DNA of 64,000 nt from Tetragonia tetragonoides (Eukaryota; Streptophyta; Magnoliopsida; Caryophyllales; Aizoaceae), in contig CM076145.1 in assembly GCA_038025085.1 (NCBI GenBank), forward strand, positions 17,962,500-18,026,499. The letters run 5' to 3'. A program made the position numbers and the translations under genes. Numbering within the stretch: position 1 is the stretch's first letter; every line of letters starts with the position of its first letter. Below the pieces are notes generated by a model. The model ran no database searches and was not told where the DNA came from. It was given only the letters and a program-made list of their open reading frames with translations. Shown here piece after piece: positions 35,101-45,625 of the stretch.

Positions 35101-36136
35101 ACATGCAGATTCATGTGTGTTTGTGAAGCATTACGCCGGAGGTGATTTTCTCATTCTCTTACTTTATGTGGATGACATGTTGATTGTTGGACAGGATAAG
35201 GAGAAGATTGCCAACCTGAAGAGTGCCTTGAGCAAGTCCTTTGCAATGAAGGACCTTGGCCCTGCAAAGCAAATTTTGGGCATGCGTATCTCTCGTGATA
35301 GGAAGAACAAGAAGATATGGCTATCACAAGAGAGTTACATCCAGAAGCTGCTAGAGAGGTTCAAGATGGACAAAGCTAAACCCGTGAGCTCGCCACTTGC
35401 AGGTCACATGAAGCTAAGCTCCAGCCAGTGTCCTACAAGTGAGAATGACAAGAAAGAGATGATGACGGTGCCTTATGCATCCGCCGTGGGGAGTTTGATG
35501 TATGCCATGGTATGCACTAGGCCAGACATTGCACATGCCATTGGGGTTGTTAGCAGGTTCATGTCTAATCCTGGTAAGGAGCATTGGGCAGCAGTAAAGT
35601 GGATCATGCGGTATCTCAGAGGTACTTCTAGAGTGTGTTTATGCTTTGGTCCCGGACAACCTGTGTTAGATGGCTACACAGATGCTGATTTGTCGGGTGA
35701 TATTGATGCTAGTAAGTCTACCTCCGGATACTTGATGACAATTGCAGGGGGAGCTGTTTCATGGCAATCAAAATTGCAAAAGTGTGTTGCTCTGTCTACC
35801 ACAGAATCTGAGTATATGGCAGCGGTTGAAGCTGGCAAGGAGTTTATTTGGATGAGAGATTTTCTAGAGGAGTTGGGTTTGAAACAAGACAAGTACCCTC
35901 TTTATTGTGATAGTCAAAGTGCCATCCACCTTGCCAAGAATGCAGCCTACCATTCCCGAACCAAACACATACGGAGGAGGTATCATTGGATTCGAGAAGC
36001 GGTAGAAGACAAGTCATTTGAGCTTGTGAAGATTCACACCGATCTCAACGGATCGGACATGTTGACGAAGGCCTTGCCTAAGGAGAAACTTCTTGTTTGT
36101 AGAAAGATTGCGGGCTTGGTCGAGCCCCCCATGTAG
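32138..36136 (+). CDS. copia Gag-Pol polyprotein, intact
   Basis: 1,332 residues from the ATG at 32138 (MDEKSG); an in-frame GTG 12 bases upstream is not needed. In order: Gag with the UBN2-type fold (1-190) and a CCHC knuckle CHYCDKPGHIQKHC (233-246); aspartic protease VIDTGAS (302-308); pre-integrase WHKRLGH (431-437); integrase core with Asp494, Asp556 and Glu591; reverse transcriptase with YVDDM (1010-1014); RNase H with Asp, Glu, Asp, Asp near 1181, 1223, 1258 and 1307. Integrase before reverse transcriptase defines copia, and the length fits Tork/Tnt1 elements. All catalytic residues are present with no stop or shift, so the products could be functional. Confidence 0.97.
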   Translation: MDEKSGVHGMISLNSGNYSVWKTKMEDILYVKDLYEPILNATIPTGVVESEWKILNRKAVGTIRQFVDMSVLQHIANDTNAYTLWKKLETMYERKNALSKASLIRKLVKLEYKDGDSIVVHLNEFQSLINKLSAMKMNLDDELQALLLLCSLPESWDTLFVSLSNSAPEGTLTMEIVKASLLNEETRRKEMSSSTQPEANVTQESSRGRSKTRYPQHRDKSRGRSKSKGKIICHYCDKPGHIQKHCRKMKRDKSRERKEKGETFGQQQEEKDNNTTAIATSDELFFIGDHCLNLDSDDCTWVIDTGASFHLTSHQDYFSSYTSGDFGYVKMGNDGSSKIVGMGTVCLETSTGCSLVLRDVRHVPDIRLNLISPGLLDDVGYSSNFGGGKCKLIKGSLIVARGSKQRSLYVMQAKLCKGEVHAVDDSSSELWHKRLGHMSERGMQMLAKKQLLPDVQGMSLKPCVDCLAGKQHRAAFHTRPPSRRKHALDLVHTDVCSMDTKSHSGALYFVTFIDDYSRKLWAFVLKTKDQVLQFFKQFQARVERETGRKLKCVRADNGGEYRGPFEEYCKVQGIRLEKTVPKTPQLNGLAERMNRTIEERIRCMLSHAKLPRIFWAEAMFTAVYLINRSPSVPLNGDVPQRVWTGKEVSFSHLRVFGCLAYVHIPRDERSKLDSKTKPCIFLGYSEDEFGYRLWNPVSRKVIRSRDVVFFEDKTFADCEKKKQPEPSPSDSANSDPIFPEVTPRVQGGEQQEDGNDDHNSDDGDDVQPPPDHTHEEEPHVQPEPQLRRSTKERQPTSKYPADEYVLMTDGGEPESYEEAMSHEHCKEWYNAMQDEMKSLHENHTYDLVELPKGKRALKNKWVYRLKTGEDGSPPRYKARLVVKGSGQKKGIDFEEIFSPVVKMSSVRVVLGLAASMDLELEQLDVKTAFLHGDLEEEIYMEQPEGFQEKGSEKLVCRLKKSLYGLKQAPRQWYKKFESFMKDHSFHKTHADSCVFVKHYAGGDFLILLLYVDDMLIVGQDKEKIANLKSALSKSFAMKDLGPAKQILGMRISRDRKNKKIWLSQESYIQKLLERFKMDKAKPVSSPLAGHMKLSSSQCPTSENDKKEMMTVPYASAVGSLMYAMVCTRPDIAHAIGVVSRFMSNPGKEHWAAVKWIMRYLRGTSRVCLCFGPGQPVLDGYTDADLSGDIDASKSTSGYLMTIAGGAVSWQSKLQKCVALSTTESEYMAAVEAGKEFIWMRDFLEELGLKQDKYPLYCDSQSAIHLAKNAAYHSRTKHIRRRYHWIREAVEDKSFELVKIHTDLNGSDMLTKALPKEKLLVCRKIAGLVEPPM

Positions 36137-36140
36137 GAGT

Positions 36141-36152
36141 GAGGGGGAGATT
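36141..36152 (+). promoter_or_regulatory. polypurine tract of the copia element
   Basis: GAGGGGGAGATT directly before the 3' LTR, the primer for plus-strand DNA synthesis. Confidence 0.9.
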
Positions 36153-36948
36153 TGTTGGAGTATCCCTCCTACATGGAGGAAGAACCCAATTAATTTGGGA
36201 TATATTTGCTTACCATATGGGTTATCCATATGATGTTTAAGTGAAGGGCAATTTCGTATATTCACTCACAAGTGGCTTCCCTTATAAGCCAAAAGGTTAG
36301 AAGGGCTGAGTGCAAGAGAGAGAAAGCCTAGACACTCAAAAATTCAGGAGAAAAGTCTAGAAGAGAAGAGGAGAGAGAGAAGAGGAGCCACCCACGAATT
36401 TTGGTGCTGGCAGCCCAGAAATCCGCCCCGATCGACGACCAAACGAACTCCGATCGTCGCGAGATTTTAGCACGTTGTTCCTGACATCCCCCTCTTCAAA
36501 TCCAACGGTCAGAATTTCATTTGGAGCTCTCTAACTCAGTTTTCTAAATTCAGCTCTTATTTTATACGAAATTGTATTTCCACTCTTTTTGGGTGATGAT
36601 TTGGGAGACTTGTTGTGCCAAGGTTGATCCTTGATGATTGTGAATACCTCTAGTTGATCTAGGGAAGAACTATTGTTGTACCCACTTGTTAATTTGTTGA
36701 TTAGTGGAGGTTTTGGCACCGTTTGTTAACGGTCCCGTGGTTTTTTCCCCACATCGGGGTTTCCACGTAAATCCTTGCGTCTCCTTGTTTATTTACTGTT
36801 TTTGGGCTGATTTATAGTTCCATTTGCTGCTGTCATTTTGGTTCAATATTGTTTGGTTGCTTGAATTGGTTATTGCTCATATTTGCATCACAACCGGGGA
36901 AAAAGTCTTTGTTGCTTCCGCTTGTGTATTTGTGTGCTTTCCCCAACA
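36153..36948 (+). repeat. 3' LTR of the young copia element
   Basis: 796 bases, same limits as the 5' LTR. Followed by the CTCAC target duplication. Confidence 0.97.
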
Positions 36949-36953
36949 CTCAC

Positions 36954-36992
36954 CACTTACGTTTCTCCTCCTCCGTAGTTTTCGCTACTCAG
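36954..36992 (+). pseudogene. possible captured first-exon piece of sulfiredoxin
   Basis: Just right of the copia element one frame reads LLLRSFRYS and ends CTCAG/GTAAGG. In phase with the exon at 45378 (…A-S-S-N-G) it resembles the end of the transit peptide of plant sulfiredoxin. No in-frame ATG was found upstream. The fragment is very short. Confidence 0.4.
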
Positions 36993-38927
36993 GTAAGGGT
37001 TTCATCGATCTAACGCTCGAAAAAGCTTCATCTATTGCTTAACAATGGCTGAAATCCTAATTTTTTGATTTATAGGAACATTATTTTTTGTCCAGAAATT
37101 TTGTTGCAAAGTATAGATCGAATGTTTTGTGGATTAGATTGAAAATCCGGGTTAATTAGCTCAAAATTGAGGTTTTGTTTCTGAACTGTAAATTTTGAGT
37201 TCGTTATTTGTGAATTGTAAACACCTGTCTCCCTTTCTGTTTCGATTTACGTTTGTTTTTTGGCTTATTTATGTGATTTGAATTTGATTGTTTTTCTGCT
37301 CTACTTTATTGGAATTTTTTAGAAAAAAACGATTCAGATGTTTGAACTTCTTTCTTTTGGTGTAGTTTTGGGTTTGATGATGCTGAAAATTAATGTATTA
37401 GGATTGGTACAAAGTGTTCAGGTTAGACCAGGTTTCCAATGAATTAAGATTCAGGCTTTTGTTTCCTGGCTTCGACATACTACCTATGCTGGTTAAGTGA
37501 TTCATGAGTTTGCTTTGTAATTTTAGAACTCTTTGTTTGTTTCAAAGATGCTTGCATCAATAGAGTTGCCCTAATGATATTATAGTATGCTTAAATGCGA
37601 ACTATGGGTTCAGAAATCAGAACTATGGGAATTGGTAACTGATGTACTACGATCTGTTAGAGTAGCTCAGTTCAGTTTGGAACAAGTTCTGAGAAAAGGG
37701 TGGGTGGGTGTCATGACCTCTTTTTGCTGTAATCCCTACGATTCTAGTTCTAAGACATCTCTGAAACAGTCTTCATGCTGATATGACCTCATATAGATTC
37801 TCCTTCTTTGCTTATGCAGCGCCCCCCCAAGTAAAATCATTGACAATTGGTGAGTTCGCTGTATTTATGGTCTGAATCAGCAAAGGAGTGCGGGTTGTAT
37901 CCTATCCTTGCAGGTTCTCTCAAGTATTCATTATGATAGTCATTTTTGGAATCACAGAAGTTTCCTAATGAGCTTCCTTAAGGTATGTATCAATCTCCAC
38001 ATTATTTTATTTATACAATTATTTATTAACAGCTATTGATATATTGTAGTCTGATTTCAATCTAAGAGTTCATGCTCTCTACGGACTGAACTTGTTACTT
38101 TGAATTGAACATGATCAATTGTGTTTCATAACTGGATTTCTTGCCTCCTTATGCAGGGATACTTGAAATAAGTGACCCTAGAACAGAATTGGTAATTTGA
38201 TGCATCCTTCTATTTTCATTTATGAACTGTAAGCCGACTCTCACATGCTCGATAAGAATTCTCATAAATCTGTTGATTTGAGAGCACACTTTTCATATTT
38301 ACTTCAATATATATTAATCCACATTAAGATGTGAACTTTATGCATAATGTGTTGTTGTTACAGGGATGGAAGGTGTTATGTATATCAAGGGGGTTGCAGT
38401 TAGGAGCAAGTTGGGTTTTTTATTTTTTTGAGAGGAGAGTTTTCATGCATAGTAGTCATGAAAAGTGACTCGATCTTGAAGCAATAGACAGTTAAGTGCT
38501 TGAGCAGATTAGAGAAGTGAGAGAGACTATAGAGTGGTTGAAGACTGTGATGTGATCGTGTTCTAAGTCAAACTTCAAATCAGGACTGATTTCCCTATTC
38601 CTTTATTTGTTCGTAGATTTGAGTCTTTAGTTACTGCTATTTGTATTTTTACTTTATGAATAGCGTCGCTTAATTGACTATGAGTATACCACGGTGCAAA
38701 TAATTTGCACTCTTCTGGTTTCACAAGTTCTGATGGACTGTTAGCATAGACAAAAGGACATGGATGATTATAGATTCTTCATTGTTTGACATTTTTTCTT
38801 CTGTTGACAGTATTTTTCAGCAACTATTATTAGAAGCACAAGCTCCTCCCTTTTAAGTAATATTTCAAAACTTTATATGCATAGAAAAGAAAGATTTACG
38901 ATGTGATGCAGCTTACTCGATGCGATG
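36993..38927 (+). other. interior of the 24-kb CACTA with splice-like segments
   Basis: T-rich, intron-like DNA. Short segments bounded by good splice signals occur near 37.82-37.85 kb (GCAG/CGCCCC...ATTG/GTGAGT), 37.91-37.98 kb (GCAG/GTTCTC...TAAG/GTATG) and 38.16-38.19 kb (GCAG/GGATAC...ATTG/GTAATT). They share no long frame. Probably parts of a chimeric non-coding transcript. Confidence 0.4.
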
Positions 38928-40469
38928 TGTTACGGTCCTAAATTTTTCGATGCGGAATGACCGTACGGCGTCACCGAGTCTTGACCAGCCTTCACGTGAG
39001 GTTCTGTCCATTCCGACTCAACTTGAACTCTTCGCAACTCAAATCATCCTATCGAGGCTAGTTCGCTTCACTGTTGTTCCTTTCTCGAGATACTAGTCGC
39101 TTCTTGGCGTCGACTATTTAGCCTGACACTCGCCCAACCGGTCATCTCGGTTATCCCGCATCATGGTTGACCCATACTCCAGACCCTCGTCGCGTACTAG
39201 TGCCGACACTCTTGTCCTGACCCTAGCCCGACCGAACATCCTGTTTCTGACTTCAACCCATGACTCGACACCATCGCATCCTGTGTGCGGACAACGTTGT
39301 TCACTATCGTCCGACACTGATCTCACTGACAAGCTCCTTTGGGACACAGCCCTCGAACGCCATCCGGCTTCGAAGCTTCCTATCGAGTGCTCCTTCCGTT
39401 CATCGATCATGATCACTGTTCGCCTCAACATGGCCTGGGAGTTGTCAAGTCCCAAAGTACTCTCGGACGTGTCAAGTCCGGAGAGCGCGTCTCGATCGTC
39501 CGGGCAACTATCCTAGTCCTGAGCACTCAAGCTCCTTCCAAGTAGTTCCCGATCCTTTAAGCAATCGGGAGTCATGTTCGCTCCCGTTGAGTTCATAGGA
39601 GGTCGACCTATGAATGTGCACCTCGCGTTCATGGATCACTGTCCCCGACTCGGCGATTGATGCCTCATCGAGTAGTGTCCCATTCACCGAGCAGGAAACC
39701 TTCCCGAGACATCCTTCCCTTCATAGGAATACTAGGAAGTATCCCCTTAAGTCCCACAAGCTCCTACGGGGTCGCCCATCCTGTGGTACCGATGTCCCGG
39801 AACCTGAGAGCACCGCTAATGCAACACGGCCCCTCGTTGACCGGGCTTCCCGAAAGCCCTTACGGAGGATCTTATCCATTTGATAAGGTTCAAGGATAAA
39901 TCATCCCGCAACCGTCTCAAAATAGCGACCCTCCCCGTTGGCGCATGATGCACACTATCGAGCCCGTCGGCTACTCGATAATGTCTCCGGGATGTTCTAT
40001 CCCGAAGAGACTCAACGCTGTCCTTTGACATGCCATCAAGCCTGCCCCCTTCCGGGGAAGCTCATTTAAGTGTCATGATGTTTACCAACCATCCATGCAG
40101 CCAAAGGAGGTGGAGAGCTCAAACACCTACTACCCCCTAAAGAGTCTTATATGGTTTAGCCCAAGTGACAGGAGTGACCATCAAAGTTGCATAACTTTCA
40201 TACTCAATCTCCGATGGAACTCAAACCTTGTTTCTCATCATCCGACTCCACTGTGGACCTTCTCATCCCCCAAGGAAGTCCTGCGCTCATCCTTGTCCGA
40301 CGAATTCCACACTTTGTCCGGGAATTCCAGAGCCCGACACCTGTGACAGAACATGACACCTAGTCGCGACCTAGCTGACTAGTCGCTGGAGCCTGTCCGC
40401 GACACTCATGACCGATCAACTGGGTGTCCGTGACGCTGCTTCCGAGCTGTCGAGGTGCGGACCACGACA
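38928..40469 (-). repeat. 3' LTR of the LARD
   Basis: Starts TGTTACGGTCC and ends GGACCACGACA on the plus strand. Shares long blocks with 43482-45031, such as CGGAATGACCGTACGGCGTC. Confidence 0.92.
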
Positions 40470-40518
40470 CTCTCCCCCACTTAAGCCGTCGACGTCCTCG
40501 TCGAACAAGACTTACTTC

Positions 40519-40761
40519 GTGCACCCCCGCTTTCATGGGTCACGGAACGTTTCGGTGCACCCAATCTTTCAGGGTCACCAGACAACAAAGAACCACCTCG
40601 TGCGCCCCCTCTTTCATGGGCCACGGGACGTCTCGGTGCACCCAATCTTTCAGGGTCACCAGACAACAACGAACCACCTCGTGCGCCCCCTCTTTCATGA
40701 GCCACGAAACGTCCAAGTGCACCCAATCTTTCAGGGTCACCGGACAAGACAGGCTCCAAAT
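40519..40761. repeat. three 81-base tandem repeats
   Basis: Copies begin at 40519, 40600 and 40681 with GTGC(A/G)CCCCC and share TTTCATG and CCAATCTTTCAGGGTCACC. They lie in the LARD just inside its polypurine end. The unit length is a multiple of three, so several frames stay open by chance. Confidence 0.93.
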
Positions 40762-40961
40762 TTGAGCCGGCTCCATTGAGCCCAAGTAACATCTTTTTGG
40801 ACGCTGATCTGCATACACAACTGCGGATGGTAGCTCCCACTAGCATCCAACTAACTTCCCATAAAGCTTGCTCCCATAAGCAACGCTGGTCCATACGCAA
40901 AAGTGCAGAGACAAATCTCATCCTCCAAGCACAACTCCACAACACAGCAACAATGTACTTT

Positions 40962-42208
40962 CACTACAAGAAATACGCGATTTCGCGACCGATTTATACC
41001 GACCGATTTATCATTTGTTACAAATTTAATAAATACAGACCGATTGGATGTCGGACACAAAATTACCGACTGATTTTATATCGATCGCAAATATACCGAC
41101 CGAATGATAGAGCTTCTGATCGAATATCGATCGCTGGAGCCAAAAAAAAGAAAAAACAAATTGCAAAATAAACCAAATAAATGCCGCCCTTAGGTTTTTT
41201 CGTTTAGCCATTTCAAACTGCTCCCCTTTCTTTCTCTCTTTTCCCTTCTCATTCCTAATCTTTATCTCTTCCTGACAGCCCCTTCTTTTTTCCTTCTCTC
41301 CTTTCTCTCTCTTCATAACCGGCTTCCCCACAACTCTCCAACAAGTAAACATCCAGATTCTTCTCTGCTCCCTTTCTCTTCCTTCTCTGCTCCTTTCTAT
41401 TTCCTTCTCTCCTCTCTCCCTTTTTTTTTATCTTGCAGATCCTCACATGGTTTAATATTGATCAAGAAGTTCAAAATAAAGTGAGTTTGGGACCGATTTA
41501 TGCTAACTTAGAGTCAATCTTGGCAATTCAAGATGAAATTGAAGCCGATCTGTTTGATTTTGGGAGCAAACTGGGCTAGTGACGGCGGTTGAGAAGCGGT
41601 AACGGATGGGTCAAGTCGAACTACTCTTCATCTCCTCCACTACTCACAACAAATTGGAAACATATCTAGTTAAATTCGAAACGAATCTAGGCTATTTCAA
41701 AGTTTGTAAAGGTATTTTTGTTCTAGTTATATAAAGTTAGGGTTTTATTTTTATCAATTGCAATTCTAATAATATTCGTTTGAGTAGATTTTTGAACAAT
41801 TTTGGATCAGTTCAGCCTTGTACTATAAATTTTGTGGGGTTTTTGGATTATTTGTGTTCTTCGTATTTTCAGGATCTGGGTTTTGTTTTTTGGGGCAGGT
41901 GAACCGGTTATGTTAGTGAAATTTTGTTGGTGAACCGGTAACATTAGCAATATTCCCAGCTTATTACCGGTTGGAAATTTTACTTTTTTTTTAAATTCCT
42001 TTTCTGGTTTCCGACCGATCAGTCGGTCGAACTTTTTTTTTTTTAAAATGGTCGGTATCTATTTGCGACCGATTTATCGGTCGTGAATATAATTTGCAAC
42101 CAGGGTATTTGCCGCCTCTATTCATCGGTCGGAAATTAAATTTTGCGACCAATTTAGCCATATTTGCGACCGATTAGGCAGTAGCGAAATCGTGTAATTC
42201 TTGTAGTG
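40962..42208. mobile_element. 1.25-kb non-autonomous CACTA inside the LARD
   Basis: Ends CACTACAAGAAATACGCGAT and, reversed, CACTACAAGAATTACACGAT. TTT duplication at 40959-40961 and 42209-42211. Subterminal CGACCGATTTAT repeats near both ends. No transposase. Confidence 0.94.
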
Positions 42209-42211
42209 TTT

Positions 42212-43467
42212 AATGAGTACCACTGAGCTCGGCTTCCACAACACACCTACAGGGCACAACACACGAGTGCCTATCTTCGAGCACCCTTCTGAGAACCAGT
42301 CACCACACTTGCTCTCGCGATGTATTCCCTTCGGATCACCTTAGGAAATGAGATTCTGACTCTTGCGCTGAATTCAGCAAGCTCAAAATTGCTGCACTCA
42401 CACTACAACATCACCCTTCTCGGTCGACACGCTCTTAAGACAACACCTCTGACTGTCGTCCGCACGACTGGTTGATCTGCATTAAAGGTGTCAGCACGGG
42501 GTCATCTTGCCCCGGATCACCTCCTTTCGGAGTGATGTTTCACAAGTCCACACAAAGGTCCGGTATCGGTTTCAATATCTCCATTTGTTATTCCGAATAG
42601 ATGTCTGTTGCTATAGTGTCTACCACGAACACTTTACCAAACTCGCTCACCGAACACACTTCATCCGTGTGCTTGCCCCAGTCTCGACATCATGCGACCA
42701 TTGCGGCAGTGGCCCCCCCTCCCCACTTAAGCTCTCGAACAATCCGAAAACAGTATCCACAAGGTTGTTAGAATTCTCCCTCAACTCCAACTTTACATGG
42801 ACACTTGCATCTCGGACCTAGACTAACGAGGCCCTCCTTGGCCAACCGACGACGTATTCTGCATCGTCCACTTCTGCTCACAACACTTCGTAAGGTGACC
42901 TTCCTTGAAAGGGTTTTACCAGCAAGCCTTTTTTTTAGGTGGCTCTTTGAAGGACTCCTCATGGCGCTTCTGGCCAACTGATCATCTTGAGCTTGTACTA
43001 TCGTGGTTCTAATACGGCTTCTCGTTTGGAAAACGAGCGTCAACCGCCCAACACACATGTCGGCACAACGAAACCCACATAGCACATGTTCAATCTTCAA
43101 GTAACTTGTCCCACAGACCATCACTTTATTGCCAATGTCACCAATTTGACCTTCATTCGTCAAGTACGATGGCACTGAACAACCCAACACAACTCTTCAA
43201 CTGCAACTTGCCATAGTTAATCCTTGTCTACCACATACCCTGATTCAACCCTTGCAAAATCCGTCTCTGAAGTCGTCTTCGCTAGCTCCAACATTATGGA
43301 TCAGGGAGTCCACAATGTCCCAATGAACCCAAGTTGGCCTGATGCAAGCCAAAAAAGTCATCGGTAACCAATCCGCATCAAAGCAGCTCACGTTAGCTCT
43401 CAACCACTGAGAAGCTTCATACACTCTGTCGCTAACCAACACGTTGTCATGGTGAAGGAAAGCCAAA
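42212..43467 (-). other. LARD internal domain, right part
   Basis: Contains minus-strand open stretches of 140 codons (43190-42768) and 101 codons (43550-43245, partly in the LTR) without domain matches I can name. They may be remnants of an ancestral polyprotein, but no protease, integrase or reverse transcriptase motif is visible. Confidence 0.5.
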
Positions 43468-43479
43468 GCTCTGATACCA
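43468..43479 (-). promoter_or_regulatory. primer binding site of the LARD
   Basis: Minus-strand TGGTATCAGAGC (plus GCTCTGATACCA) two bases from the LTR; it sets the element's direction. Confidence 0.93.
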
Positions 43480-43481
43480 AC

Positions 43482-45031
43482 TGTTACAGTCCTAAAATTT
43501 TCACTGCGGAATGACCGTACGGCGTCAAGACTCCACCGAGTCTTGACCATCCTTCACATGAGGTTATGTCCATTCCGACTCACTTTGAACTCTTCGCAAC
43601 TCAAATCATCCTATCGAGGCTTGTTCGCTTCACTGTTGTTCCTTTCTCGAGATACTAGTCGCTTCCTGGTGTCGAACTATGTAGCCCGACACTTGCCCAA
43701 CCGGTCATCTCGGTTATCCCGCATCATGGTTGACCCGTACTCCAGACCCTCGTCACGTACTAGTGCCGACACTCTTGTCCTGACCCTAGCCCGACCGAAC
43801 ATCCTATTTCTGACTTCAACCCATGACTCGACACCATCACATCCTGTGTGTGGACAAAGTTGTTCACTATCGTCCGACACTGATCTCACTGACAAGCTCC
43901 TTTGGGACACGACCCTCGAACGCCGTCCGGCTTTGAGGCTTCCTATCGAGTGCTCCTTCCGTTCATCGGTCATGATCACTATTCACCTCAACGTGCCTGG
44001 GAGTTGTCAAGTCCCAAAGTACTCTCGAACGTGTCAAGTCCGCAGCGCGTCTCGATCGTCCGGGCAACTATTCTCATCCCGAGCACTCAAGCTCCTTCCG
44101 AGTAGTTCCCGATCCTTTAAGCAACTGGGAGTCATATTCACTCCCGTTGAGTTCATAGGAGGCCGACCTATGAATGCGCACCTCGCGTTCATGGATCACT
44201 GTCCCCGACTTGGCCATCGATGCCTCATCGAGTAGTGTCCCATTCACCGAGTAGGCAACCTTCCCCAGACATCCTTTCCTTCATAGGAATACTAGGAAGT
44301 ATCCCCTAAGTCCCACAAGTTCCCACAGGGTCGCCCATCCTGTGGTACCGATGTTCCGGAACCTGAGAGCACCGCTAATGCAACACGACCCCTCGTTGAC
44401 CGGGCTTCCCGAAAGCCCTTACGGAGGATCTTATCCATTTGATAAGGTTTAAGGATAAAGCGTCCCGTAACCATCTCAAAATAGCGACCCTCCCCTCGGC
44501 GCATGATGCACACTATCGAGCCCGCCGGCTACTCGATAATGTCTCCAGGATGTTCTATCACGAAGAGACTCAACGCTGTCCTTTGACATGCCATCAAGCC
44601 TGCCAACTTCCGGGGAAGCTCACTTAAATGTCATGATGTTTACCAACCATCCATGCACCCAGGGGAGGTGGAGAGCTCAAACACCTACTATCCCCTAAAG
44701 AGTCTTGCTTATATGGTTTAGCCCAAGTGACAGGAGTGACCATCAAAGTTGCATAACTTTCATACTCAATCTCCGATGGAACTCAAACCTTGTTTCTCAT
44801 CATCCGACTCCACTGTGGACCTTCTCATCCCCCAAGGAAGTCCTGTGCTCATCCTTGTTCGACGAATTCCACACTTTGTCCGGGCATTCCAGAGCCCGAC
44901 ACCTGTGACCGAACATGACACCTCGTCGCGACCTAGCTGACTAGTCGCTGGTGCCTGTCCGCGATACTCATGGCCGAGCAACTGAGTGTCCATGACGCTG
45001 CTACCGAGCTGTCGAGGTGCAGACCACGACA
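43482..45031 (-). repeat. 5' LTR of the LARD
   Basis: Starts TGTTACAGTCC and ends AGACCACGACA. Differs from its partner by an extra AAGACTC near 43527 among other changes. Confidence 0.92.
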
Positions 45032-45377
45032 CGATGCTTTCTGTTTTTGTAATGATTACTTCTCTCACTTAGATTCTAGATGTTGCAATTTGATTTATAA
45101 ATTCAAAAACTGAGATCTTTCAATAACAGTGTGCATTGTGTTCCTATATGCACAAAATGGTCAAACCATGTAATGTGTAAAACAATCCGTATTTTTGTTC
45201 GATACTTCAATAGTTCAATGCTTGTTTGGTTGGAGGTAAAGAATCACTGAAATTACAGTTCAAGTGGCTAGAGTGTCATTACTGTATTTACCAATTTGCC
45301 CACTAAAGGTAACTTCTACGGGTTTAATTCATTGATTTTATCTTTAACCCGTGGTAGAAATTAACTCTCTATTTCAG

Positions 45378-45625
45378 CTTCATCAAATGGTACTAATTGA
45401 CTTCCTAGCTCTGCTTCACTCCGTGATTTCTCTCTTTTCCGAAATGCGAGTGCAATGATGTTTGTTGCTTGCAGGGGCTCCTTCAACGACACAGCAAGTA
45501 GGGCCTGTGATTTTGGAACTCCCAGTTGACAAGATACGGAACTGCTGATGCGCACAAGAACAAATGACCCTCAGAAAGTCAAAGAATTCATGGATAGCAT
45601 TCAGGAGATTGGCCTACAAGTCCCT
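45378..45625 (+). pseudogene. SRX: captured sulfiredoxin fragment
   Basis: Sulfiredoxin reduces over-oxidised 2-Cys peroxiredoxin with ATP, in plants in plastids and mitochondria. After TTTCAG at 45377 a piece reads A-S-S-N-G. A possible 85-base intron (GT at 45390, GCAG ending 45474) leads to 45475-45625, reading GAPSTTQQVGPVILELPVDK then IR, a frameshift at about 45541, and LMRTRTNDPQKVKEFMDSIQ plus EIGLQVP before donor GTAAGT. That is the family's LELPxxKIRRPLMRTRxND..KVKExMDSIxxIGLQVP segment. The next exon with the catalytic FSGCHR motif is missing. It lies in the right arm of the 24-kb CACTA, so it was captured by the transposon. The frameshift and missing active site make it a pseudogene. 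Confidence 0.8.

Larger units (their letters stand above)
31288..36948 (+). mobile_element. complete, young Ty1/copia retrotransposon (Tork/Tnt1 lineage)
   Basis: 5,661 bases: LTRs of 796 bases at 31288-32083 and 36153-36948 that I read as identical, a 5-base target duplication CTCAC (31283-31287 and 36949-36953), primer site TGGTATCAGAGC, one uninterrupted polyprotein and a polypurine tract. Identical LTRs and an open frame mean very recent insertion and possible autonomy. It inserted into the 24-kb CACTA. Confidence 0.97.
38928..45031 (-). mobile_element. non-coding LTR retrotransposon (LARD type)
   Basis: LTRs of 1,542 bases (38928-40469) and 1,550 bases (43482-45031), both TGTTAC...CACGACA, with a 5-base duplication CGATG at 38923-38927 and 45032-45036. 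The primer site TGGTATCAGAGC is on the minus strand next to the right LTR. A G-rich polypurine tract (reversed CTCTCCCCC at 40471) adjoins the left LTR. So it runs right to left. After removing a nested CACTA the internal part is about 1.8 kb with no Gag or Pol domain. The LTRs differ by many substitutions and small indels, so it is clearly older than the copia element. Confidence 0.93.

Noticed and set aside
40519..40761. Three regularly spaced repeats, considered as a CRISPR-like array
   Set aside because: The 81-base units are adjacent with no unique spacers, and this is a plant retroelement.
39114..40779. Many open frames of 70-130 codons on both strands
   Set aside because: They lie in an LTR and an 81-base tandem repeat; stop-poor composition explains them, and most recur in the other LTR.
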